Below are positions 14,501 through 29,500 of a DNA stretch of 64,000 nucleotides, one piece after another. Both the position numbers and the translations under genes were made by a program. Numbering within the stretch: position 1 is the stretch's first letter; the number at the start of each line of letters is the position of its first letter. The notes beneath the pieces are model-generated. The model did not search any database and had not been told where the DNA came from. It saw only the letters and a program-made list of their open reading frames with translations. The stretch is from contig VXBA01001607.1 in assembly GCA_013399895.1 (NCBI GenBank), positions 276,047 through 340,046 on the forward strand, given 5' to 3'. The DNA is from Serilophus lunatus (Eukaryota > Chordata > Aves > Passeriformes > Eurylaimidae).

Positions 14501-17500
14501 ATATTATGTCAAGCTAATAGGCCTGGCTTCCCAGAAGACTGAGCTCAGCACACCACCCATGGTATCCATACTGCTACTGATTCCAGAGGCAGTATGAGAT
14601 CCAGTGGTACAGGAATTTTCCCTTTTCTTCCCCTCTCTTTTCATGCTGCACATATACTTTTAAGTGCAGTCTTTTGTGGACAGACACTGTGAAGGGCTTA
14701 CATATATTTTTTTTGTTTGTCCATTCAATTTCTTGGCAAGTGCATCTGTTTTGCAGATTTGGACTCTGGAAAAGTAGTCAAAGAAGTGCTCTTAAAAAAA
14801 GTTAATTTTCATCATTGTTTACAAATCGACATCACAGGCTTTTTAAATAACCCAGTAACTTCTAGGAATCATTTGTTCTTTGCCATAACAACTCTTAACA
14901 GCTCATCAATAAGTTAAGGAAAAAAAAAGAAGTATTACTGTGCATGTCTTAAAAGCTGAAAAAATATTCTAAAACATTTAACTTCATAGAATTACTACTT
15001 ATGGACAGATTGTTCATCTAATATTAGTACTACTGGCAGAAACAATGAGTTATTGTATTAGTAAAAATGTAGCATTAGCGACCTGTGGTTTGTAATCTTC
15101 GGTTACCTTGGTACCCAGGTGACTTGTCAGTCTGCGAGGAACGGAATAGTTACTACTAGAGCTCATAACACTGGCTGTCTCATGGTCCCCTCGAGCAGCA
15201 GAACCCTACAAATTTAAACAACAACTCAGTATAAAATGAAGCCTGAGTGAAAAAACAACAATCTTCTAAGTCGGTTCCAGCATGGGATGAATTGTACTGA
15301 CAGTAATGAACTGCTAACTTACTTCTGTTGAGATGGGCTCCTCTCTGTCCCCACACAGCTCAGAGGTCACTGTTAAACCTAGTTTTACTAACCACTTTTC
15401 ACAAGATTTAGTCTCAACAGAATTAAATTTTCAAAGAGATTTATTTATAATTACTATTTTCACCAAGAAGAAGAAGTGCATTTTCCAAAAAATGGGATAA
15501 TAGTTTTTACAGAGTGAAAAAAACTTTTATGTCTGATCATGTAGTGTAATAGCTCTGTACTTCTTCAGAACACAAACAGGTATTCAAGAAGTGACTAGCA
15601 AAAACAGATTCATCTAGACAAGGAGTGACTATACTTGAATTTCTCAATATCTAAAACAAATTATGAGTGCTTGAGTAATTTTTTAATGAAAAGCTATAAA
15701 ATAATGCTGATACAACTTGATGTAATTTTCCTAGATTTTTTTGGTAAATAGTATGCTCCTACCTGTATCAGTAAGACTCAATTATTAACATCTTTGTCCT
15801 CTCTTGGTCCATTTTGTGTATTTACATTTTTTCTTTTTTGACCACCTTTTATCCACTCCAGTCTCTTTACTTTTCTATTTTATTTGCTGTTATTTTCTCT
15901 CTTTATTTTTCTCTGCTTCCTATCTGTGAAGTTTTCCTTACAAAGTCACTCCCTTTCCATAAACTTTGGGGAATTTAAAATTAATCATCACTTCTAGTAC
16001 CAGAACCATGTTTTACTGAGGTAGTCACTTTTTCAGATCTTCTAAAAAAGCTAAGATCTGTTAGTGAAATTATTAATTTGCAAAACAACGTTTTCAAACT
16101 ATCAGGATCAATGAATAAACTTTTTTTCAGTAAAATATTTAACAAGTTGAAGAAAACTCCATGACACTTTTAAATAACTTCTAGGGGGTTTTTATGTGCA
16201 CCATGAAGAAATAAGAATATTCCTTTCTGAATATTTGTTGTCCACAGTTCAACATCTTAAACATGAGTAAAAGGTAGGAGGATAGCCTAATGCTGTATTT
16301 GTACAGAAAAAAAATGTAGTGATACTGGAATATTTTAAGCATACACTATTACACTCATTTCATTCTCCCTCTTGAATTCAGAAGATTTAATGCATGTTTC
16401 TGAAGTATTATGCTACAAGGGTATAACTGGAAGGATTTAAATTCACACTATTTATTCCAATATATATTTCTTATATAAACAAGCCTTTATCTCCTCTGTT
16501 GACTACAGGATAAAAATCAAAATCTGAAAGCTTCGAAAGAAAATTGTATTCGATTTCCTCAATTATGCACCTAAATAATGAACATTGCTAAGAAAATGGA
16601 AATGAATTCCCCAATTTTTACATAGAGCAATCCTTTCATATCACCTTGACCTCAAACTTCATTCAGAAGATTCTAGGCTCAACATAATGCACATGCCAGA
16701 ATTCTCCATTATTAGGTTCAGTATGATCATTTTACCCAAGGTAAAAATTGTCTAGTTTGGAGCACTACCTATTGATTCTCACCATGGTGTACACAGAAAT
16801 AGCATCATTTTCCTGTTGCTTCCCCCAGACTGTATCAACTTCAATTCAGGGACTATTTCCTTCAGAGCCATCATGTGGCCCTGCTGCCTGGAGGATGCCA
16901 GGATGCTCAACTGAAGTGTAACTATGTTTTCTGCTGGCTCCTAAAGACTACCGTGAAAGAACCAGTGGAAGGTGTGTGGCCACTCATCTAAGAAAATGGG
17001 AAATGACAAGGACCCATCCTGTGTAGAGCCTTCTCTTTCAAAAGCTTCTCCTGTATACTTCATCTTGCTTCCTCCTTTTATACTTCACTGTCTTTAACCC
17101 ATTGTTTTACCAGGCTTGCTATTTATTCTGCCAATTTGGTAACTTTCCCTGTTCTGTGACATATTTTCTTGACAAGATGGACAATCTCAATGAATTCCTT
17201 CGTAAAACTTGCAAAACAAAGGTATGAAAATAATTCTACTTAGTCAGGAGGATAATGAGTGTAATGGAAAAGAGAAGACAGCTGAAAGATGGTGCAGAAA
17301 AGGAGACACTTGAATACTGAAAAATCCTAGATTCTATTTGCAGTGTTTCAATTAACAGTGACTGCAAAATCAGTTAGATCCAAATGATTTGGTTAAAACA
17401 TTTCTTTTTTCCCCCACTCAATTGAATAGTGATTGCTCACAGTATATTGAGCTGGTTTATCAGAAATAAAGGTTACGCCCAATCCATTAAACCTTCCCTG

Positions 17501-20500
17501 TCTGGACTTGCAGTGAAAGGAAATAATCCCCAGATGGCTGTTTTAACACAGATACAGTGCCCTGGCTGTATGCACCACCACAAGGAAGGAATATAGATGT
17601 TTTATGCATTTTTATAAGGCAAAGGTCAAAATTGCACAAATCCTCAACATAAGGCCAGAAGTGAAGTATGGATGAATCTTCCATTTGGCACACGTCTGGC
17701 AAGAGATGACAATCCCTTCTTCCTTCCTTCTCTGTAAAACGCATTGTCCAGAAAAAGCCCCAAATCATACTCTGATGATGAATGGTACAGTAACAGTGCA
17801 TCAATTATTTAAATACATTATACTTTCAGCCCCAAAGCAGAACTGAACTATTATCTTCCCAAACAATAAAGCTCTCATAAGAACTAACAGTCAGAGCCTC
17901 AATCAGATATGGATGATAGAATTTAATTCTAAATGGTGGTCAAATGTATTTCAAAAGCAAAATTATGGGCTGTGCTTATGTTTAATCAAGTGAGATATTC
18001 CAGCCAAACCACAATTCTTTCTGATAAATCTTGTAGAAGACACTTTCAGTATTTAAGTAATTCTGCTTCCCTAGAGTAGCAAAAATGTTTTGCATATGAA
18101 TTCAGCTATTAAATCTGTTGTGAGAAGTTTTAAGAACCCGAATTACTAGTGGGAATGCCTCAGCTACAGTAGGAAATCATGAAGGAAATGACCATGGTAA
18201 ATAAATAAAAAGTATTTTCAGCTAAAGAGAGAACTCATAAATATTGATCAAGACTGGTTTTAAAAGACAAGTAAAAAAATAAATGCACATCCCAAAATAT
18301 TCCACTAATGTATTTCACTACTAAAAGGAACAGCAATGAAAGATTATTTAGAAACATTTAAATAACCTTTCAGCCTACTTCCAGAAGATTACTTCATTGA
18401 TACTATGGTTTCAAAGCTTTGGATAAAACAATATTAAATGCACTTTAATCATAAGGCTGCCATTTGGTTCTCCTCTTCTTCAAAAAGATCACTGATACTT
18501 CAGTGGTAATTTCTAAAGTGAAAATTTGAACAATTTTCCATAATTAAATCACACTTCTAATATTACAATTCTCCTACAACAAAGTACATTTTCTGTAGTC
18601 ATTCCTGTTACCTCCTTCAAAGCATTAGGCTCATTAATCATTTAAACAAAGGAAAAACGCTCCCTGTGTTATTGAATATTTATACTTCACCATATTAAAA
18701 CATTCCCCTCCAGTAAATACAAGAAATTTCCCCAAATATAGATGGAAAGAAGAAAAACATACATATATTTTTAAGATGAGGAGGCATGCAAACACAGCAA
18801 GGTAAATACCAACACTTTAAGCACCATACACCTCTAATATTTAATTATATTAAAAACAAACAAATTATTCTGTTTACCTGACCAGTACTGCTGGTTGCCA
18901 TGCTGATTTCTGCTGCTCCTTGACCTTCATTCTGCCTCTCTGTATCATGGGAACCTGCATCATGCTTGCTTTGAGGTGCTCTCTGTTGACACAAGAGTTC
19001 ATGAAATTACATACAGGAACGAAGCACACTCCATCATTCAGAGCTTTCCAGACTGTGAATACACATCACTGCTGCACCCTCACAGAGCCATCCAACAGCA
19101 CTTTGCATCTCACAACCCCGAGCCTCAAAAATTAACAGCCGAGACTGAGCGTCTTCGAAAAGCTGCAAGATGAAAGTGCAGCCCTTCCTTGGAGGATTAC
19201 AGCCCTGCAAGACAAAGGATCTGCCGTGGCACACAGGAACACCATTTTCCACCAGCTGTGCTCACATCGCTATCGGAAATGTAACAGAACTGGAGCAAAC
19301 AACTGTCTGCTCTGCTTGGCCACGTGATCCCTGCATTTGCTGGGGACTACGGACAGCACGGCTCAATTAAGCTTCGCATCCAAAGACGAGTAATTTCTGT
19401 CTCAACAGAAGGGTATCTGTACTGTAAGAACCCTTCTGAATGTCAAGAACAGACAGTGCAGGAATTACCACTTTGACAGAAGCAAAATTTGTATGGTCTG
19501 ATACGGATCCATTTATTATTTTGTCAAAATAAATTTAACTGATGTGGCAAGCTGGTACAAACAGGTTTTCAGTTCCTTCAGGAAACCAGACTTCTACACA
19601 TTTACATGAAAATTAAACTGGTGTCCTTGCCACCGACAGGGATCATGAGACCAGTGAGAAAAATCAGGCCTTTAAATACATATGTTTACATACTAAACAG
19701 TTATGAAATATGTGAGGTATCCCAAGATTTTCTGTTGTGTTTAAAACATTTCAGAAAGACATGAACAGTTCTGCCCATGGACTCGGTTGAAGCCTGGAGT
19801 TGAAAGCATGATTATTTTCCAAGTATTAGTTTTGTTGCAAAACCTCTTTTAGAGACTCAGAGGCTACTGCCTTAACAGACAAAACAATCACAATTAAGTT
19901 GTTTAGCTACACTTGGTCTATTACACAAAGTTTCTACATGGCTCTGCAATGTTATTGAGCAACACAGACTATGATAGATAGCACAGTCTGCCTTATCCTG
20001 CTTCAAGGGTAATTTATCTTTGACTTTTAGCAGAAAAATACTTCTCTTCAGCGTACACACACCAAAACATTTTTAGGTACCCAGTGATCAAACTCCTACA
20101 TCACTGGCATAAATAATTGTTTTGTTCACAGAGTCTCAAACCCAGAAAATATTTAACATTAAACAGAACATCAGAAACAAGTAGTTAACTGTAAGACATG
20201 TGAATCAGTAACTCAGGGATCATCTTAAAAATTAAATCTATAAAGTTTAATTAAAAGAATAAGTTATGTCAAAGAATGCAGTAATATTACACAGAGGAAA
20301 AACTGGAAAAAAATACGGGTAACATATTTCTTAACTCTATATATTCAGTTATGGAAAACAAGTAACCCACAATAGCCTACTATTCGTTTAAATTTGACCT
20401 GTACTTTCACAACTCACCGTGTCAGTCACTGTGTATCAAATGATACTGCTATTATGTTCATACAGTAACTACAGGAATTTCGGTTCCTAGTACAAGAGGG

Positions 20501-23500
20501 GAGGCCCCAGTCAAGATCAGGCCTTGCTGTACAAAATATGTGTTGAATACAGCACGAAATACAGCTGAACCCTTGTCTCTCAACACTTCCAATCTCAAAT
20601 AAAGCGTAATTATGAGTTTGACAAAATCTAGATCTAAGCCTCCAGTATAAGTCAGGATAGAATTTTCCAGTCATTAGGTGACCCTTTCAATCCCATGAAC
20701 AAAGCAATATTGAACATGCCTAGAGGTTAATGAGCAGTTCATTAGCCAGGCTCTGACCCACTGGGCCACCTGAGGGGGGACAACACTTCTCTTTCAAGAG
20801 CACTCCTGGAATTGGGGCAATTTTTTTGGAGAAGTGATGGTGTATTTATTAAATAGTTCTGCTGCACCTACAGTACAGACACACAGGTATTTCATTCCCT
20901 GACAAGAAAGGTTTCTGATGTCCTTGACACTCTCTGTCCTTCTACTCCTATTCACATACATTTTGTTTGCTAAAGTGTATTTATAAATGAGGTGGCTCCC
21001 CATCCTTCCTAACCACTCTCAGAAATACGCCAGTACAAAAGGTGGTCCACATAACAGACAAATTAATTTATAAAGCGATTTTGAACAGTTACTAACAGGG
21101 CTTCTCTAGCTTTATACTCAGTATGTGCTCACAACATGCACACACATTACTGTCACATGAGTTATCAGCTGGGCTTGAACATCAAATCTGCAAGGTCATG
21201 GAGTTCCTACCTCTTCAGCTACTGAACTAATTTCAAGCAAGCTGTGTTCTTCATGCAGACTGGCTCAAAGGTGTTAATAACAACTAAAGCAGCAGATAGC
21301 AGGTTATTAATTGAAAACTGAGTATTTATATAGCTATTAATTATAGACATATTAATATAGGGTTAATTTAAGTATATATGCTTATTGTACATGAAAAATA
21401 TTATGTATCCACACACAGAGCTAATTAAAATTTTTGTATAGATAGAGTATTACTGTAAATAAATTTTCTTCTGACAGACTGCAGATTAGTGGTTGTAAGG
21501 ATAGTATAACCACTACCAGTATGCCTCTTCTTCACAGTGCCTTTCAACACTGAACATTGGTCCTGAAAACACAGAACCTGCCACCCCCATCAGCAAAGAA
21601 CCAGAGCATGCAAACTGCAACAGGCTCTGTAACCTCTGCGTGGGGCACTGCAGCTGGAGAATGGCACACAGGTCCCCTGGGTTGAACACCACCACCTGTT
21701 TTGAAGCTTGATTTTTGAGGAGGCATAAACTGGGTTTATAACCTCTGCCACTGCTGAATTCCAGTGTCACACTACAAAATCCAGTTTAACAGATTACACT
21801 TGTTTGCTCTCACAGCAAAATGGTGTGAGACTGCACATGAATACATTTATATATGTTACAGGAATACAGAGCCACTCTCTGTATCGTTTGCCACAATTTT
21901 CTAAGTCCTTCTCAATAACTATCACTTGTCAATTTTTAATTTACATGTATTTGCTAGCAGAAAATTATAAACTCTCGCTATTTTATGACACTTGCAAGCA
22001 TAGTAGGCCTTGATTATTTTTACTAAGAAAACAAATAATTTTACCAAATAATTTGTCAACATGTGTTGCCAAAGCAGTCACTTGTGTATTCATGAAGACA
22101 GAAGACCTTTCTAGGCATAAACCACCTCTTTTACCCCAGTATTCAAGTACCAGGTTATTTTCCTGTGTTGAAAACTACTGATGGCCTATTATTTTCTAGA
22201 TAGAGAAAACGTTTATTTGCCATTACTTTCTATTAAACACAATATACATACGTGTGTAAGTAACATGTAAGGAAAACGATGCAAACAAAATGACGAAAGC
22301 GTAAGATTGAAATATTTTGTTACAGTTGAGTCAAAGAAAAAAAAAAACATCTAGTGAATCAAATCCTTGAGAACACTCCTGTCCATCACAATGTAAAGCT
22401 TGCTGAGCATAATCTCTGTAAAGGATAAATCCTGTACATTTTATCTACAGCAACACTGCCCAACGGAAATACTTCACATATTTCAAATGATACATATTAT
22501 GAAAGAAAGGCATGTATCACTATAACAAAGTAAAAACCCAGTACTAATACTTGTCAAAAATTTGGTTTTTTTATTTTAAATAATTTCAGATTTGTACCCA
22601 ACAGCCAAAAGTTTTCTTTGGACAAGTCTAACTCTACAGTGGATTTCAATCCTTATTATGAAACTCTTGCAAAATATCTAACAGAAGTTTCAGGAAATTT
22701 GAAGGTACCATCACCTGAAAGTAAATTACTTCAACTTTTTCCAACAAGAGTAAGAGATAAACACTCTGGGCAGAGGATCTATCTGACTGTAACTGGCAAA
22801 AGTATCCACTGAGAGGCTGGGCAACCCAGTAGGGAGAGCTTTACACTAGAAGTGACAGGGGGCAGAGTGATTCCTCTACAAACAAGAAGTTGTGAGGGTA
22901 GGGCAGGCAAGGCAAGATGATGGGAACTCATGGGCAATCCACACAACTGAGATAGGAGGAATGTCCTTGAGCACATGCATGTAAAGAAAAAAGTGCAGTA
23001 GAACAGCCTTGTTGGGAAAACTCTCAAACCTGTGCCAGCAAATCGAAGTCAGCTGCACAGCTGGGTGCCTCTCCCTCTGACATTTCTCTACACTATCATA
23101 CAACACATGGGGAGCAAACAGAAGTTAAAGTGTATACAGTCATAGGGCTGCGACCTCACTGGGACCACAGAGACCTGGTGGAATAGCTCCTAGGATTGGA
23201 ACCCTGAAAGTGAGGTATTGCTCTCAACAACTGCATCCAAGGAGGTTGGAGTGAGCTGGGAGTCGGCCTCTTCTCCCAGGTAACAAGTGGCAGGACAAGG
23301 GGGAGCAGCCTCAACTTGCACTAGGGCAGGTTTATATTGCACATTAGGGAAAATTTCTTCACCAAAAGGGTTGTCAAGGGTTGCCTCTCCAGCGGAGAGG
23401 CGGACTCACAGTCCTTTGAGGTATTTGAAAGATATGTAGATGTGCCACATAGGGACATGGTTTAATGTGGACTTGACAGTGTGAGGTGAATTGTTGAACT

Positions 23501-26500
23501 CAATGATCTTAAAGATTTTTTCCAACATAAATTACTCTATGGTCCTAAGGGAGGGAGGGAAGTTGTTGCTTGTGCAAGACAGCAGCTGCATACAGTAAAA
23601 GGTGGTCTGCCTGAGGATGAGCTAGGAGTCAGTTAAGGGCTTCAGGGTGATGGATAGGAGGCAAAGCAACACAGGTTATTTTGTAGTGGACAGCTGCTAA
23701 AGACTTTCTTATCAGGAAAAAGAAACAGGGGAGACCATTTCCAGGACACTTGAAGAAGCCCTCACCCATCAGGGCCACCTTCAACCACTCTGGTATCCCT
23801 GGAGGGATAACAGCAGGATGAAACACTTTAGGAGATCTCTTGAGTGTTCTGATGACAATTTCCTGACACAGGGGATGGAAGAGTCAAGAAGGACAGGCTC
23901 AGTGCTAGACTTGATACTTACAAGAAAGAAAGAACTTGTTCAGGATGTGAAATTTAGAAGCAGCTCTGGCTGGGATGCCATAAGGGCCACAAGTAAAAAA
24001 ATTGAAAAACACAGAGTGAAGGGGAGAAGCAGCTTTACTGGTCAAAGGCCGATGATCCAAAGAGAAAAATCATAACAATCTTCCCATTTTTGTAACATCT
24101 AGAGTGCCCATCCCCCATATTATCCAATTAAAGTCTATCTTACTTCTATGTTCCCCTAACATCCCACAGAATTGTCCCTTATTACTTGAACCCACCTATG
24201 TCCAGCCTCTAGTAGGCAGAAGGACCCCAGGACCACAAACCTGCACTGCAAGACAGCTGATTTCAACCTCTCCAGTGATCTGCTTGGAAGAATCCCAAGG
24301 GACACAGCTCTCCAAAGATGTGTCCAGGACAGCTGCATGATATTCAAGGGTCACCTACTCCACACCCATGGGAGGCCCATCTTGACAATGAGCAGTACAG
24401 GCTGGGGGCCACCCAGCTGGAAAGCAGCTGGACAGAACAGGAGCTGGAGGTCTTAGTGATTCCGCTATCAAAGGACCCTTGTGGTAACAATTCCAGCAGT
24501 GCCCTCTGTGCTGTAGCAGGAAGTGTATTGGCAGCAGGTCGAGGGAGGTGGCTCTTCCTCTCTAGTCAGTGGTGAGGCTCCATCTGGAGACAGGTTCGGT
24601 ACAGTAAAGTTATGGATTTACAGAAACAAATCCTGGGAGGGGCTACACAAGAGCTGAAGGGACTGGAGCATCTCATATGCAGAGAGGCTGAGAGAACTGG
24701 GACTGTTCAACCTGGAGAAAAGAAGGCACCTGGATTGACTCGTATGTCAAAAGACCAGGCAGGTTTAATTCCATACACTACTATCTGACTTCACTTACAA
24801 AACCAGATTTTTCACCAAAATCCTAAAACTATAAAACCAGTATTTTTTAAAATAGAAAAATATACATCCCTTAGTAATCCAAATGCTGCTCTGAGCTTCC
24901 ACTGTAGTTATTTTTGGTGAAGACAAACTATGAAATATTCATGTCCAACACACAATTTGTATTTAGTTTCCCCATACAAGAAATGGAGGTGACATTCTAA
25001 GTGAATTTCCACTAAAAGAGCAGTTTCTGCTAATGGCAATTACTACTGTGGACTCTGTAATTTACAGGAAACATCTTGTATTTCTTGATACAGGATTCAA
25101 TACTTAAACACTAAAAATATACCAGGCTTCTATAATGAGGTCTGACAGCAGCTGCATTGACCCTTTTCTAAAACTTAACTCCTTCAAAAGACAAGCAAAA
25201 CATTAAGGTGTTTAACAGAGATTCATATTTAGAAAGGCATGTACCACCAACTTCTGCGATTATTTGCTAAAATCAGGACTCTGCCTTTATAATACATTGC
25301 ACATCGACATTTTTACTAAAATTTTAATTTAAACTTTTAACTGATATATCATTATTGATTAAAGCTATAAAGTAGCACTAGGACTAATCCAAGTATTCCA
25401 CCCTCAGGTCCCTGGAAAGAGAGCAAGTAACAGCTTAAGAATATTGACTAGGTGATTAATCGTGACATCAGTAGCTGACAGAAAATTCTCCTGCCTACCA
25501 CCTTAGTCAAATAATCTGGGATTTTTAAAGAAAAAGATACACACCACAATCAAAAAAGTCAAGTAATTGCTCACTAACCTCTGCTTCAGCTGCTTGTGAT
25601 TGCAGGAGCTGTCGTATACGAAGAATGTCCTTCTCTATTTGTTGAATTCTCGCCACCCTTGCCTGAAAGGAATGGATTTTCATGTTTGGTTTCATTCAAA
25701 AACTCTTTTTCCTTACTGCACAGTGACAGTATGAAGAGCTCTTTGCAAATACTACTGACTACAAAACAGACCTGCTTCAGTAGGTACATGCAGTAATTCA
25801 AGTGTTCTTCCTAATAAAAGACAGGCATGACTGCAAGCATTCAAAACACAGTGAGTAGTTGGGGTTTTAATAAAACCAATACTCATTTGGATGTACGAGG
25901 TCATCACATTCAGGTATAAAAAAATGCTCCCATTAACTTGCACATATATTCCTGCTTCTAAAACTGGCGTTTTAGGCAAATCTTCAGCAAATTATTTCAC
26001 TTTCACCTCAAATATTACAACTTGACTTGCTTTATAAAGATTTATATTTGCCAAGTGTCTTGAGGGTATGAAACTCTGACAGCTTTTTATTATACTCAGT
26101 TACCAGAATGATTTGGGAATTTTGCTTATGCTCAGCCTCTGAAATGTTCTGCTCCTAAAAATTTCAGGAATCTAACAGGCTAAGTATAAAACCCCCTCTA
26201 CATTCTGCTCCTTTGCTTCATCTGGGATTTTACAGACATCTCTGAACAGCCATATTGCTACTCATTTCTTACTGCAACCATTAGGTTAGAAAAGGGAATG
26301 CTGAAAGAACCCAAAACAACACAAGGTAAATGTTCTACACTCCAACTGCACAGTGAAGCACAGGATGCAGTATGAGTAACTGTGCAAAGTTATATAACCC
26401 TGCACAAGCTTAATAAATTATTGACATTATTTGACTTAGAATGCGAGCAGAACACCAAATTGATTAAATACTATTTTTTTGTGTATGAATGACAGATTAC

Positions 26501-29500
26501 AAAGCTGGACATACAGTTGAAAGAAAAAATTCTGATTCTTTTACTTGATTAACATTTAAAATGCTACACTAAAAAAGCAATCTAGTGGACACTGCAAGCA
26601 TCAGCATTAAAACCAATCTTATTTAACCCATTTGTAACCTGAAAACAGAAAAAAGATGAACTTTTAACTAATGCCAAAAGACACAGATGGAGTAGAATCA
26701 CAATGTTACCTGGAAAATTTAGAAATACAGAAGAAACAATACCCACAAAATAGAATGAATTACTGAAACCCACATCAGAAGCAGCTATGGGAAAAGCATC
26801 ATAACCATCAGAGTTTAGTAGAGATGCAAAGGACAAATACTAAGCTATAAATTTGATTTGTCAAGCAAAGTATCAAAAAACACAGAGAAGCTTCAGCATA
26901 GAGGCACACAGATAATTCATCCCACCCTCTTCTCCTGGATCAAGCAATACTTCACCATTAGAAAGGTAATGAAAATGTATTTCTGGGGATGACTGTGCAT
27001 CGGTGACATGATGAATGACTGGCAAAATGTCCCTCATTGTCTTTAAGAATTACTTGAACTTTATAGAATCATAAATAGTCTGGGTTTGAAGGACCTTGGA
27101 AGGTCATCTCTTGCAAGCTCCCTGCCATGGGCATGGACACCCTCAAGCCTGCTGAAAGCCCCACCCAGTCTGACCTTGAGTGTTTCCAGAGAAGGGGCAT
27201 GCACTTGGTAACCTTTTCCTTTTCACTACCCTCACTGTCAAACATTTCTTTCTTCCACTTTTCTTGTACTTTCTTATAGGCCCTCTTTAAGTACTTGAAA
27301 GCCACAGGTCTCTCCAAAGTTTCCCATAAATTGAGTTTCCTTCTGTATAACCAGCAATTTATCCAATAAAGGGATCAAGAGAATCTGAATACCTTTATAT
27401 ACACACCTAGACACAGGGGAAAAGATTTCTGCAGACAAAAACAATTAAATATTTCATAATTTGCCAAGTATCATTGAGTTGTCCAAAGGGACAGGAATTC
27501 AATCCATCCTTTTCAATTTTATTCCAGAGATTGAAACATTAGACCATTCTTCTTTCTGCTAATTCATTATTTGTATTACAGGGAAACTGGAGAGTTCAAC
27601 TAACCAAAAGTATATTTTGTATCAAATACTGAAGAAGCAGAAAAAAAAATGCATTTCTTGCCACAAAGGGGTACAGCCTACTGGCAAACAGGCAAAAATC
27701 TGAGATACACAATGGAAGAAGCACCAGGAATCTTTTTAACTTTACAATCTAGTTAAGAAAGATCACTTCTGTTTTCTATGTGTTCACAGAATATTTCCAT
27801 TCGTTGTATATTTACTCGTAATCTTTATTTGTTTTCTTGGGTTATTTTTCCAAAGAAAAAGATAAATAATAGACAAAATTATTAATGATTTGGTCTACAT
27901 TTACATACAAGACCATTGTATGAATATTAGAGTGCTGAAAACCTAATCTGTGTGAGACCTCAGGATACAAATTCTCTTCCATTTTTAACAGTCTAGTGTT
28001 TTAGAGACCTTGGGACAAATTCTTATAAAAACAATCTTTTGAGATTTTAAGGGACCCAACCTAAAAAACGAGATCCTTCTTGTTCTGGGAAGAAGGAATA
28101 ATAAATTCTAGTTGAACATGAATTCGGTTTTAGAATTGAAAAATATTTTTAATACATCTTACAGAAATTAGGTTTGTTTCTACTTATGACTAAGTATATA
28201 GGCTACAACATTTGAATAGTCCAAATAAAACATGAGTAAGTATGCTTTTTTGTTTTTCTTTTCCAGTAAGCACTACCATGTGACATTATCAACTTCAGAG
28301 AATAGTACAAGTTAGTACAAACAAAACAGGCTGAAATAAATTGCTAACAGGCTTCTAATACACCTTTCTGTGCAACTGTTGGGAATGTGCTTGTGTACAA
28401 TCTTCACAGAAGACTGATGAACCAACTGTTGATGGGGGTTGCTGTGAGCTAACTTGCTTCAGGAAAGAGGAGGTTAAACACTCCCAAATACATTCTTCCC
28501 TTCAGTTTGTATTTTGCATGGCACTGTGTCCCCAAATCACTTGAGGTGGAAGGAAAATACAGAGCAGAAAAGAAGTGAGAAAACTAGCAAGTTGAATATA
28601 TCAGTATCAATGTTTCATTCTGCACATTTAAACAGTGAAATAACACAGAAATTGCTTTTATGTATTTGTACACCAATGAGCTTGTACACGTTTTTTGGCA
28701 CTGGTCCTTAGTAGAATGAAATCAAGAGGAATTACCAGTAAAGTTCACATGAAGCACATGAGAAGTAGTTACCTGCTATTTTATAATCTTTATATAATCA
28801 CAATAGGTGCTGTAATTTCTCCAAGTATGTAAGTGTTACACACGCATATAGAGAGAGTGAAACAGCCATGACAAACACCACAGCAAATGTTAATTTGGAA
28901 ACCCTAAAATATTTCAACATCTTCTTGGCAGCATTTTTCCCCACAAAAATAAAAACCCCCAAAACCAACAAGCAGGGAATAAGCAAATTCAGGGACAGCT
29001 TAATTACTCTTACAATGATACAACCACAGTCAAGTTGTGATTTTGAATAATTGTTTTAATCTCTACTTGAGTGCATTTAGATTCTTTCTGCAGCCTAGCC
29101 TACCTATTTGGCTTAATTCACCTTCCTCTAGCTTAAGCTTATTGGCAGCTGGGGAACTTTCCCTCAAGTTCCATTGTGAATGCATTCTTTTGCAGGACCT
29201 TCACTCAGGACAGGCTGACACAGCTGAACTCCTGCAGGGCATCACAACTGCTAACAAACCTGGATAACACAACCCTACAGTTCCCAGGTCAGGGCCAGTT
29301 ACCATCCGAGCTGGCTGAACTTGGGTCTGTCTGATTTGTCTACACAGACAAATCCCTGCACAGCCTTTACACACATAACCTGACAACTGCAGGGTATGTG
29401 CTCTGCTACACTACAACCACATGAATTTTCTGAAAAGTTCTATTAGACAACTCACTTTTAAATTTAAAGCAGCTGTTCTGATTTAAGGTAAATAAAAAAC

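Larger units (their letters stand above)
18983..25578 (-). other. APC intron 6
   Basis: 6.6 kb. It holds two head-to-tail CR1 elements (22810-24745) and a locally CpG-richer block (18990-19390) next to exon 7. The stretch 21300-21480 is very AT-rich. Confidence 0.65.
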
